Of a stretch of DNA of 64,000 bases, positions 44,601-56,080 are shown in pieces. The stretch is from Trogon surrucura. Taxonomy: Eukaryota; Chordata; Aves; Trogoniformes; Trogonidae. The stretch lies in contig CM036626.1 in assembly GCA_020746105.1 (NCBI GenBank), positions 10,062,001 to 10,126,000 of the forward strand, written 5' to 3'. The notes under the pieces were generated by a model, which did no database searches, was not told the DNA's origin, and was given only the letters and a program-made list of their open reading frames with translations. How positions within the stretch are numbered: the stretch's first letter is position 1; each line of letters opens with the position of its first letter. Both the position numbers and the translations under genes were made by a program.

Positions 44601-46779
44601 GGCTGGGCTGGCCAAAAAAGCCAGAACATTTCAAACCACCCCTGCACTGTCCACAGCTACTGAGACGTTTCCTGAAGCACGGTTTCAGCTGTGCAGCACA
44701 CACACCCCTCCTGCTGGATCAGGCCTTGATTTCAAAAACCTGCAGCTATCGAAGAAAGGAGCTGAACTCTTTTACAAGGCATTAAGTTTCATTTGCAATT
44801 ACTTACATTTTACTGCACTACTGAATCTAACAGGTTTCATTAACTGGGCCAGCAACATTGCATCCATATGCCTTTTTAATAGAGCTTTTCTGTTACTGTT
44901 TCCTTACTGGTCTTTTCCCTTTTGCTATACGCAACTAGATTTTACTGGCATCCAGCTTTTGCAATAGGTCCCAGGTGGCTCCTCCAAGAACCTTATTTGT
45001 TAATTTGATGGCTGAACTGGTGTACAATGAGTTAAAAGTACTTTATGGAATGCCCAAGATGCTACTTCAGAACAGCAGCAACAACCCAGCAAACATTCCC
45101 CAGAGCGAGCTGTACCCTTGCCCAGGTCATCCCCTGAAGCAAGACACTTCGCTAACACATCTACCTGTTTCTGCAATCTGCCATGACTCTAGTGGGACAG
45201 AGGAGAGCCAGAACAAATCACCCCACGAGAGTCACAGTGTGCTGCACAGGGATAGAACCACAGGGACAGAAGACAGGGCTCCTGCTCCTGCAAATCTAAG
45301 CTTCAGAGCACCTGTAATACTTAAATGTGTCTGGAAGACAGTCAACAAGTGAAAGAATTGGGCCCTAAATTTGACAAGCCACAGAATTTCCACAGAGAAC
45401 ATTTTTTTCTCAGGGCAAAGCCTCAAAAAAAAAAATCTACTTCAGTCCAATGGTTTCCACTAGGGATGTGACGACCAGGTTTCACAGGAACCGAGCACCC
45501 ACCAGCATTCACTTTGCTAAGTGTTCTCAAGAACTTGAGCTTCTTTGAAAATCTGGTTCCCCGAACAGGATACCAGCAGCTGATGGTTAAACAGGAAGGG
45601 CACACACTGTTCTCTTGCTCTTGCCTTACTAAATAACACATTGCTTTCAACAGTGGATAAGCACTGAAAAGCCTCATGGAAGAAACATCTGAAGTTGGAA
45701 TTGGAATAGAGACATAAGCTGATGGTGGAGAAGGGAGTTCCACCTGCAGAATTTCATGTTAAGATTTTTTTTTTCCATGCAAAATACTCCACCCCATAGC
45801 CCATCAGAAATGCCAAAATTACCACAAGGAAAACCATGTGTAAGAAAGGACTGGTTCTGATGGATATTCCTGACTTGGGTGAAAACGGAGAAAATGGAGT
45901 TACGTTTGCCATGATTCCATCTCAATATTCAGTTTAATTTACACTTGGATAAGACTTGAAAATAAAAATAGTAAAAATTGAAATGAGATGTTTCAATTGT
46001 TCAGATTATACGTCGCCTGGGGCTTTCGGGTTTTGGAGTGGGGAAGGCTATTTTGTTTTAAGATTTTTGAGAAGAGACATCACTATTCTGATTTAGGAGA
46101 TTACTTGATTTTGGCTATTCTTCATGTCCTAAAAAATTTCTCCTGAGATGGGAAATCATGGTGAGCTCTGTTCTAGACCCAAGTGCAAGGAACAATATCA
46201 AAAGGCATCACCACTAGAAAGTACTTCCTTTCACTGAAATAGAATTCCAAAACATTTGCTTTGCCAAGAATGAGAGAAAGAATAGAAACAGGATTCTCTT
46301 GCTGGGGTTACAAGCCACCATTACCAAATGCAACCTCCTCATCTCCCAAAAGAGAGCATCTCCTACAGGCTTATTCTCTCAGGACTGCCTGAGCTGAGCA
46401 GAAGATGCAATCCTGACAAACCACAGCACAGATGAGAAACCTTTACTTCTCCTCAGCACGAGAGGAAACTCCTCTTACCTCCTCAAGCTCTCCCTTACAT
46501 GATGTCACAGGTAACAGTGACACACAGCAAAGGTTTGACCCAAGGAAGCCCTGCTCTGCTGTATCCCTTTCTCTCTTCCCACAAAACCCCTTCATGTAAC
46601 TCCTCACCTCTCTTCTCAAAGGCCAGTGGAGCTCTGCCAGCATCTTCACTGGTGCTCTACCAGCACCCCGGGCACTTAAAGAGGTGTGGGTATCGCCACA
46701 TGCAATTCGGCACCAACTCTGAACCCTTCAGTGCTTTCTGGAACACCCAGAGCTATCTTCAGAATCCCAAACAAATACA
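41611..46779. other. Noncoding stretch, no gene seen
   Basis: Several 100-145-codon ORFs (42638-43072, 43606-43995, 44975-45352) have no recognisable protein and no matching splice sites. T-rich and A-rich tracts lie at 42200-42260 and 45425-45435. Confidence 0.4.
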
Positions 46780-47110
46780 TTAATTGCTTTCAATTTATCA
46801 GCCTCAAATCATTCTGTCTAATTACCATTCATCTAGAGTTTGTGTTTTTAATGGTTTATGGGTATTGTTGGTAATCTTTCAATTTCTCATTAAAAACAAT
46901 ATCTTGTACGCACTATGTGTGAAAAGCCCTAATCCGATAAATCAAGCAAGAGTAACACAGTTAAAAGGAAATCAGTGGAACAATATTTGGGTTTATATAT
47001 TTCTGCCAGTCAATTTGTAATTAAAAGTTGCTACTTTAAAAAACACAGTTGTTGCTGTGAAAGCCATTATCAGTCGGCATTTTCATATGAATACTGCTTT
47101 AATTAATTAG
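46780..47110. promoter_or_regulatory. Candidate regulatory block, AT-rich
   Basis: The block is dense in homeodomain-type words (CATTAATTGC, TCTAATTACC, TTTGTAATTAAAAG, TTTAATTAATTAGC) and a forkhead- or SOX-like AACAATATTTGG. It has little simple repeat. It resembles a conserved noncoding element, by composition only. Confidence 0.3.
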
Positions 47111-50100
47111 CAAAAGTAAATACATTATATATCAAAAACCGCTTTCCCACTGAACCCATGCGTTCCAGAACAAAAGGCTTAATAAACCGTACAAAAGAGG
47201 GACAAATTAGCTGATCCCACCCTCCCTTTTCAGGTTTAGAGTCTTTTAAAGTTCTCCAAGGTTTTTTCCCCCACACACTTGCTTTTTTTTTTTCTTTAAT
47301 ATATTGTTTGTTTTTCTTCAGAAGCGTGTATGAGGGAGAAGATGTTACACAAACACAAAACATGCCATTCAAACTAAATGACTTGGAAATCAGTTTTGCT
47401 GGTTCTTAGAAAACAGGGGTGTTTATGATTATTAAAACCCAAATGTAATTACGATCACATACAACACAGTCCCTTTGGATGAAATGATTTGTTGAACATT
47501 AAGGGGTTAGAATTTGATTCACAAAAGGAAATGATGTGTCTGAAAAATTCTTTTGTCTAGGGGCCTTCCAGAGACTGGAGGCAGAAGGAGAAAATTCTCA
47601 GTTTTCATCGATAGCTGGAGAGAAAGTGTGGATGAACAGTGGAATTTCAGACTAAGGCCTCTGACAAGAACACCTTGAAACATCAATGGCACCTTCTATC
47701 TCATGTGCTTTTAACAAGAAACAAGGGTCCCACCATCTCACTAGCAAACAAATCTCTCACCTCACCCTGAATTGCAGCAAGCAGGGTCCATGGGCAGGTA
47801 AGGAGCAGAGAGAGGAATAAGCACCTTAGCTGACCGATGACTGTGGCCAGGGCTGGGCTTCCATGAGACAGCAGGCTGGTGGAAAGGCACCTTTGGATGG
47901 TGGGACCACACACACAGAGGTAGAACCTGACCTAAACAAAGAAACCCAACTGAACGAGGCTCCATCTCTTGGATATGACAGACTAATTACCCCAAATTCA
48001 TTAGACTTACCTAAAGAGCTAGGATTCACTGCTCACCAATGAACAGCAACTTCACCTTTTCAACAGCATAAACATATCTCGGTCAATAGTTGAGGCCAAA
48101 GAATGTGAACACCAGATAGGACTGGAAGAAGTACGAGAAGATTCTGCGGAAAAAAAGGAATGGCCCTTGTTACATATCCTTTTCATTACACAACTGGAGG
48201 TTTTCCACAAGAGGATACCACAAAAAATAAATCAACACTAGGAAGATGATGATATTGGACTGGCTAATTGGCTACTAACACCACATGCAGGCATCTAAAA
48301 CTTCACTAACATCAGAAACCCAAGGGCGCACTCAGTCAAAGGCAGTTTGCAGTCACCAACTCCAACCACTTCCAGCAAATTTCCTCTCACCAGATATTTC
48401 ATCTCTCCCACTCAGTCTTGACTTCGAGCCATCTTCTTACTTGCACCGGAATCACAGCATGCTTCCTCACAAAGTAGATGGCAAGTAAGCTTCCTTCTTA
48501 AAGGAATTACTAAATCATCCTCCTCTATTCTTGGATGCATACAAAGATCTAATGATCAGTCTCAATCCTACATGTTCTGCATTTCTTACGTTTCTTTTCG
48601 TGTCCCTAGACTGCAATGTATTTGGAGAAGGAAGAGTTTTTCCCTCTGACTCATAACTGTGCAGCGCCACACACACCAACAGGGCTCTAACTGATGAGAA
48701 TTAATACTTCAGGATGACTTTAGAACCCAGATGATTTTGTAGCTTGTCCCTCTGCTTGCTTACTTCCTTATACCATCACATTACAACAGCAAACTTTTTT
48801 TCAGACAGGAGACGTTCATCTTCACACCTTGCTTTTCATGCAAGGGCTTCTGTAAAACCTGCTTGATACTCTGTGTCCCAACCTTAATCCCTCAGGCATC
48901 AAGTTTGTCTCAGCCACAATTTGACAAGAGACACATCTGCTTTTTTGGAGTCCCAGAACGACCTGGACATCAGAAGGCTGCAGCCCTTCTACGGAGATCA
49001 GTTGTTGGCTTCTTGCATGGCCTGAGAGACCAGCTCTGCTTTAATTTTACTGGGGTGGGATGATATCTCATTGTATTTGGGTGATCACTTTCCTGACCAT
49101 TTTTTAGTAGGATAGGGTATTTACTCTTCACTTACTCCTCAATCAGTGCAAAGTCTTATTAGGTAGGTACCATTAAATCCAGCCAGGGTGCCCCCAACAA
49201 AGGGCACGTTTCAGCAGACACAGAGGAGGTGTCTGCGATGCGCAGGGATGAAACAGCGCAGGGTGGGATGCCACGAGCAGCACCGTGCTGAGGGAGGCTT
49301 CAGCACAGAGAAGCGTGTGCCTCACACAGGCCTTCAGCACAGGCATTCTTTTCCCTTCACATAACTACATTGATTTTTATCATTGTTATATTTGGTTCAG
49401 CTGCCCATCTGGAACGTTCTTGCCTCCCCCGGCCCCCATAAATAACCAAACCCAGCTCTAACCAAAGGTACTTGACAGAATCAGCCCCATTGCCCTTTGG
49501 CAGTTCTTCCAGGAATTTTTAGGGTTTTTACCAGTCAGGAAAAGGCTTTGATGCTTTGGAATCAGGATTTTATGAAGATCATTTTGTAGGGTTCAGCCAA
49601 CTCATGAAGTGTCACATGGGGGGCACTCTTTCATCTCATCACTGGATGGAGAAAAGATCCTCCCTCTTACCGGAATGAGGACTGGAGAGGGGGGAAACAG
49701 AGAGATGAAGGTTCATCCATAGAGGGGAGGTTTTCTTTTCTCTTGGTAGAGTCCACCCACCACATTCCCATCATACTGACTGCTGCAGTTCTATCTGTCT
49801 GCTCTCCAGGCTACATCAGATAAGAGAAGAACTGCCTGTTTGCTCCGGTTCTGATCCTGGGCTGCAGGGGCCTCCCAGCCGCAGAGCTGGGCTCTTCTTC
49901 ACCAGCTGCCTTTTCCAATGACTGCTGCATCGGTAGGGACGCTGTCAGCAAACCTGCCATGTGCGAAGAATGAGACAGTAATCAAGGCCAGCCTAAGGAA
50001 AATTCATTTTCTACTTTGCAGTTGCAAACATTTGCTACAAAAGAGAGCAAGAAAATACTTATGCTTTCTCAAAATTTATGTGCAACTACCTACCCAACCA

Positions 50101-51454
50101 TGCCTGGGCTGTTGAGGGCTTGGTTGCCATTCCCCCGAACCAGTCCCACTGTAGATGGCATGCACACACACTGATGGCTGTTCCTTGAATTGGCTGCTCC
50201 ATTGCCTCAATAATTGCAGATATCGCTCATTCAGCAGCTGCAGGCACTAATTAATATCTGTTTGGCAGAACTCAGGAGGACTTCTGCAGGGCTGTGAACT
50301 ACACAGCCCATCTTCTTCTAGCAGCTGATATTACTCCACCTGGTTCAGAGCAGCTGACTTGCACAACAATTTTTTTGTGTCTTTTGTGGGTGGGCATGGC
50401 CACATCATTCATCTCAGGGCAAATATCAATTACTTTGTCTGGGTACTTTGCTCAGGTCAGACTACTCACAAACTATTCCTTTGCTGACTGTCCTGTTTGC
50501 TACGACCTGTCACTCATGGTTTTTGTGCACAGCAAGCCCACAATCATGCATGTGAGATTTGCAAATGCCAACCTTTCTACCACCACACCCACCTAAGACC
50601 ACTCAGACCAGCAAAAACAGTGAGATAAGCCATCGTCAAACCCAGATGCAGTTTACAAGAGTGTTGCTGAACTCAGACACCCCACGTTTAACCTGGAGTA
50701 TCTCATAACCCCAGCAGTCAAGGAAGGTGTTTGTGGAAGAAAGCCTGTGCAAGACAAAAATCCGAGTTATCTTGCTGGCATACCCACTACTTTAAGCTAC
50801 CTCTCAGTCTAGCATATTAGTATGTAGACATCTCTTCCTGCACCATGCAGACTACGATGATTTATTAGACAAACTAGTTAGGTGGCTTCTGATTTTTTAC
50901 AGGAGGAGAGCAAGCAGTGAAAGCAGCAAGCAGGACACATCCAGAGCTTCCATTCCTCTTGTGCAAGTAGAAGTCAAAGGCAATGGCAGCAGCAGTCCCA
51001 CAGGAAATTACAGCAGAAACGCTGACCCTGATGATATCCTTCAACCTGCTTCATTCATGTTCTTGCCATGACCAAATGGAGGCCAGTCCATCATTCATCA
51101 AAACCGTGGTCCAACACAAGGCACATAGAGAGCAGGAACCCACACACTGCCCACTCAGGGGCTTCTGCTATATCTGCACAGAATTAAAAGCTTAAATGGG
51201 AAAACATGGCAGAAAATGTTTTAAGATCGCCATATGCCTTCAGACACATTGCTTTGCAGTGGCACAGCATCCACCACACCTGAGAACAAGAAACAGCTAC
51301 TGAAAACAGCGAAGCCACCTCACAGCCACCTCCCAGTCAACCAAATACCAGTGAGTTTCACCGGAAAATTGCCCTTTGGGGCTGTTGCATCAAATAGGCT
51401 TCTAGTCATTACGTCTTTTGGGGCTACTGCTGAAGGCGGAAGACTCGGGTACTT
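47111..51454. other. Noncoding stretch, no gene seen
   Basis: A strong plus-strand donor at about 47797 (GGGCAG|GTAAGG) has only a 20-base candidate exon before it. No coding exon chain was found. Confidence 0.4.
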
Positions 51455-51665
51455 GCAGTGCTAGAGTCAGTTTGCCTCCAATTTCCAGCTCTGCCTGTAT
51501 GACCTTGAAAAAGTCATTCAACTCTTCAATGGCCAGGCTGTTTAACTGAAAAACAAGGCTCTTCCAGCTTTTGGCTGTCTTGTCTCTTTAGACTGTAAAC
51601 TCTACAGGGCAGGGACTGTCTTCTATTAAACGATCGTAACTCTCACTCAGTTAGGGCCTTCTACA
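51455..51665 (+). mobile_element. Ancient MIR-type SINE with conserved 3' tail
   Basis: CCAGCTCTGCCTGTATGACC, then TTGAAAAAGTCATTCAACTC and CTGTTTAACTGAAAAACAAG, form the MIR body. TAGACTGTAAACTCTACAGG, then GCAGGGACTGTCTTCTATTA, form the 3' tail. Body and tail are in the right order and spacing, which makes this one of the clearest old copies here. Confidence 0.7.
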
Positions 51666-51839
51666 CATTCAGAGCCCTCGCAAAAAATGTTGTAAACCAA
51701 AAGCTTTCTAATAAATTCTGGGGAACTCCAGATCCCGAACCAAAACTGCTCAGTGGTTTTCCTGGCTGAATACGGTGCCGAATCCCTTGTTAGAGTGTGT
51801 GTGTGAGGGGGGAGGAGGAAGACTCCTTATAATTTAAAG

Positions 51840-52135
51840 AGATTGCATAAAAGACAGTTTAAGTCCTTGTGGCTGTATGTTTCTTTTAATTAGTTTATGC
51901 ACAGTGCATTTGCATGGGAAGATGCACAGCGTGTGGACAGACTTAATTAGGAGAACAATACGTTCCCTCTTAAGATAATGACTTGAGGATTACGAAAATT
52001 ATTATTCCAGATCCATCCATGGGTCACTCGAGGTTCAGTAGCCAGCAAACTTTTAAAATGCATCGAGGTCAGCAGTTTGGATACTGTCAGTAAAGTCACT
52101 TGATTTTACTGTTGCTTAAATGATTAATTATGAGC
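51840..52135. promoter_or_regulatory. Candidate regulatory block with octamer motif
   Basis: TTAATTAG lies at 51886-51893 and ATTTGCAT (POU octamer) at 51908-51915. These are followed by CAGACTTAATTAGGAGAACA and ATGATTAATTATGAGC. The block sits beside an old MIR. It is a candidate enhancer inferred from motif clustering. Confidence 0.33.
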
Positions 52136-53784
52136 AGTGGCTGCAGGCATCCCCCAAGCTACACAATAGCCCAAGGACTTGCTGCATTTCCATGTGCCAT
52201 CGGGTATTCTGGAGAGACAGATGCACTAAACGGGGCTGTAGGATTCACTGTAGTCATTTGCCAGGAAGGTCTCCTTTGGAGCTCTCCCCTCTCTTTTTCA
52301 TGAATCTTTTGCCTTTTCTTTCCTGGTCAGGGAGGCAAGAAATTTCTGTCTGTGCTAATGAACCTTTGTAGCTGGAGAACCAAGACAACCAGATAAGTGG
52401 TTTAGGGCACAGCTCAGTAGCCCATGTGAAATGAGACACAGCTTGTCCCATTTCAGAGTAAAGCATAGGCAACTGAGCTGGAGACATCACCCAAGTGTAC
52501 CTGAGCTTTCACTCATAGTTCAGTGGGTCTCAAAAAAGGCATCTTTTGTGTCTCTCTCTGAACCCCAATCTACTCTTAGGAAACCATGATAATTAAAGAA
52601 GTGCTCCTGCACCTTATGATAGATCAGAAAACAGTTCTCTCTGAAAGAGCTTTCTCAAGGACTGTATTTCACTGACAGCTCAGTTCAAATAATCTGAGAG
52701 CCCACCCTGCTCTCCCTTCTCAAAAAAGGGTTGTCATTAAGGGAAGCAGCCTCCCCACTGCAACAGGAGTTCCTGGAGTGCAGCAGCCCTCTATCCCAAA
52801 GCTGCAGAACTCCAAGGACCAAGACTATGGAAGCTGCCATCCTCAAATCCAAACCATCAGGTGCAGAACAAGGACTAACCTCGTCTTTCACCTTAAAAAG
52901 CAGAGCCACATACATAATTTAGGAGGACACCGACAGCTCTTTCAACATCAAAATCCCATGACTCATTTAGGAATCACACAGCTATCGCACCTTGAGTATC
53001 CTTTCCCTCCTCTTGCTCTACAGTGATAAGGCAAGTTTTTTGCTCAAATACAAAGACTGCAAATTAAACCAGGCATTTTTAGTAGCAGTGACAACAAAAG
53101 CTTTACAAAACCATTACACGTGGTGTTGCTCTTAGAGCTGAGGAAGGAGCAGTTCTGCAAGGATGTGGATAGGACTTCTTCAGCCGTGAAGGAAAAAAGA
53201 GCAAGAACGAAAGGAAATTTCATACAATCACTTTGTGGATTTAGCCCAACTCACCCCAGTGACTACATCCCCATTCTTTGTACACCTTCTGCAAAACTTC
53301 AAGAGAAAGAAAAATCAGCCCCAGATGAATGGCATCTCTGCACTCACGCTGACAAAGGGAAAAATCTGTGACTGGTCCCAGCAGCTCCCTGTGTGTGGAC
53401 ATCCCACTGCATGGCTCTCCCTGGGATTCTTGTCAGGGCCAGCTTTCCCAAAGGGAAGACGGATGCTTCCATCCTAAATTGTTCAGGCCAATCACAGCTA
53501 CCACAGATCAGCCATGACAGCCAACACCGTTCAAGCAGCAGGACGTGAGGCTGTGCAGAGCCAGGCCCTGACCAGCTGTCCAGGGCACAACTCCCCAGGC
53601 AAGGAAGAGGATCCATCCCACCACACTAATGATCAGAGAGTCCAGGAGATGAGGAACAGGGGAAAGAAACCAAAATGTACAGTTGATTATTGGATGAGGA
53701 GACAGCAGCCCCTCAGCTCCTCAAGGGTCAACAGACAGAGTTTGTGAGCATCACTCATTGCTTAACCTCTGTTGTTGATAATAT
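52136..53784. other. Noncoding stretch, no gene seen
   Basis: Overlapping short ORFs on both strands at 52680-53030 and 53120-53750 have no splice support and no recognisable product. Confidence 0.4.
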
Positions 53785-53925
53785 GGCACCTAAAGCACGC
53801 TAGGCACTGCACAGGGCAAACAAAGATGTCCCTGCCCCAAAGAGATTACAATCTAATTCTGATTTTACAGTCATATTTCTAAAGCACAGTGAGATCAAAG
53901 CCCTGCTCTCCTCCCCCGGGCACTC
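53785..53925 (-). mobile_element. Ancient MIR-type SINE, reverse orientation
   Basis: GCTAGGCACTGCACAGGGCA, then AGATGTCCCTGCCCCAAAGA and GATTACAATCTAATTC, is the inverted 3' tail. GATTTTACAG, GCACAGTGAGATCAAAGCCC and CTGCTCTCCTC then fit the inverted body, with a deletion. Confidence 0.65.
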
Positions 53926-55929
53926 ATTCTCTCTGGTGGAATACATCTTGATTCATAAATCAGAGAAGCAGCATGTCTCAGTGAATACTGCTATTCAGGA
54001 CACAAAAGAGAATAGAGATGCCAAAGGTAGTCCTAACACCATGTTAGTGCTCGGAAGAATAATCTTGGGGTGCAAGAGAAGAAGAAACATACAGTAGTCA
54101 TTGTTTGTCCATTACCAAAAGGGATATTTTTTGTCTGCAGTACAGCCAGCAGTAGGAACACATGATAATAATCTGTGACACACTAGAATACAAAGTTTTA
54201 AAGGGAAGCTCATTCTAGAAATTAAATGAAACTTCAGGAGACATTAGGTGAGATGATCTAAAAATACCTTAAAAATTGGGACAAATATCAGAACAAAGAA
54301 ATCCTTGGAAAAGGGCACCCCAAATTAGATTAGAGATCCCAAAGGCAAATCCCCATATTCTCTGTTTCCCAATTCATTCACAGATAGTACTAGCCACACC
54401 AGGGCACACTTCAGTACACAGGAGTGAAGACAGTTGTCTCCCAAGCACTATTCCCCACTGCAACATCTAAGGGTTTCCCCCTCCCCGAAAAATCTGCAAT
54501 TCAAACATTAAATTTGCCCCTGAACTGCTTAATTTGCAAGCTCCAGCGATCCCCCTGCCACGGGATGTGCAGGCAACAGATGTTCAGAAGCCGAGCTGGC
54601 AGTTTGCACCACCTGAATATGTGTGACTGGGAGCAAGACAGAAAGGATGCACCTTGCCTGGGAACATCTGATAATGCCGTGCCCTTCAGAGTCTGCACGT
54701 CGGTGAAGGGGCAGGAACGAGGCTTAGAAATAACCAGAAGTTTTCTTCTTCTTCCATGAGTCACTCCTGCTTCAAGGAGCTGCAGCTTTGATTATTAACT
54801 GGGCTAGTCAGCTAGATATTTAAATGATTCCCAAAAGTCATTAAGAGCCCAATCAGATATGCAGTGCTTGACTCTAGCACAGGAATGCAGAGAGGGAATT
54901 ATTTGCATAAACTATGCTTTAGAGAAAACCTCCATGTATTTTATATTTCAGGGTACAGGGGAATCTGATTTAACTGAGTTAAAAAGAAGAAAAAGAAGCT
55001 TAAGCAATTTAAGGGACCACATTAAACGTGGAAGAGGGTAAAGAGAAAAAAAAAAAAGCCATAACCAACCATCAGTTCCTATAGGGCTTAGGAATAACAA
55101 AATATTATGTCAAAGTGTTCTTCCTCTCTATTCTGTAAGCAACAGGCAGCTCCTTTAGATTTCTCCTGACTTTTCAGAGAGAAAATTCAGCCTTAAAAGT
55201 CAAAGGCTGAAGATGTATGCCTGATCAGAAGTTCTTATAACCTTTCTGTCCTCTGTCCCAACTTGAGATCACAGAGGTGACCAAATGCAAGAAGTGAAGG
55301 GGCAAGTAGGAGCAGAAAGCCTGCCTTTACCTAAATGGCTTTATGTTCACCTGGCATCCACTCCAGAGCCATGACACACACTTTCCCCATCAAAAACTCA
55401 AAGCGAATCTTCTGTGGAATCGGTTTCATGGGAAATATGGGGTGACAGGTAACCCACAGGGTTTAGTACTTCTGAAGACAATGACAGAACAGAAAGTAAT
55501 ACCAGACCAGGGGTCATCTTCAGAGACAGGCAGAGCGCTGCTTAACTTGGCTGCAGCTTTTCTAGTGGTTTGTAACCCACCTCACATTTGCATTACACCC
55601 ACTCCAGCAGGTAGTTCCCTGCCCCATCCTGCACAGTCGGAGCTGGGATCCAGCCCTCCGGGGTGAGCTCCCACACGGGGAAGCAGCACAGGACGCTGCA
55701 CAGGGGCTCCTTCGAAGGAATACCACCCAGCACACTGCATCCTGCCCACTCTAGGTTAAAATCAGAACCACAGCAAGCAAATCTCTCCCATATCTACAAC
55801 AAAAAGTCCCAGATTCGGGGTGATTGGATAGCTGGGCAAAGCCTGGAATTTGTAATAAAACAAGAAGGGAGGTGGAAGTGGCTCTTATAAGGCTCCATGA
55901 GGAACTATCTCTTTAGAAGCAATTAGTGA
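53926..55929. other. Noncoding; AT-rich block at 54780-54930
   Basis: 54780-54930 contains TTGATTATTAACTGGGC, CATTAAGAGCCCAATCAGAT and GAATTATTTGCATAAAC (octamer-like), which makes it another candidate regulatory block. The rest shows only unsupported ORFs. Confidence 0.3.
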
Positions 55930-56080
55930 CTCGCACTAACTTCCTAGTCCTGCTTTTCAGGTAGAAAACCAAGTGTTCTCACAAGAAGTCAGTAACCAGG
56001 GTAACCTGGGGCTGGTCATTGAAATTCTTTACCTGTCAGTCCCCTTATCTGTATAACAGGGGGTAAAATATTTTACTTCT
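55930..56080 (+). mobile_element. Ancient MIR-type SINE fragment
   Basis: ACCTGGGGCTGGTCATTGAA, then ATTCTTTACCTGTCAGTCCC and CTTATCTGTATAACAGGGGG, matches the MIR core order (CTTGGGCAAGTCACTTAAC, CTCTGTGCCTCAGTTTCC, TCATCTGTAAAATGGGG). TAAAATATTTTACTTC follows as expected for the GATAATAATACCTACC part. Confidence 0.68.
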
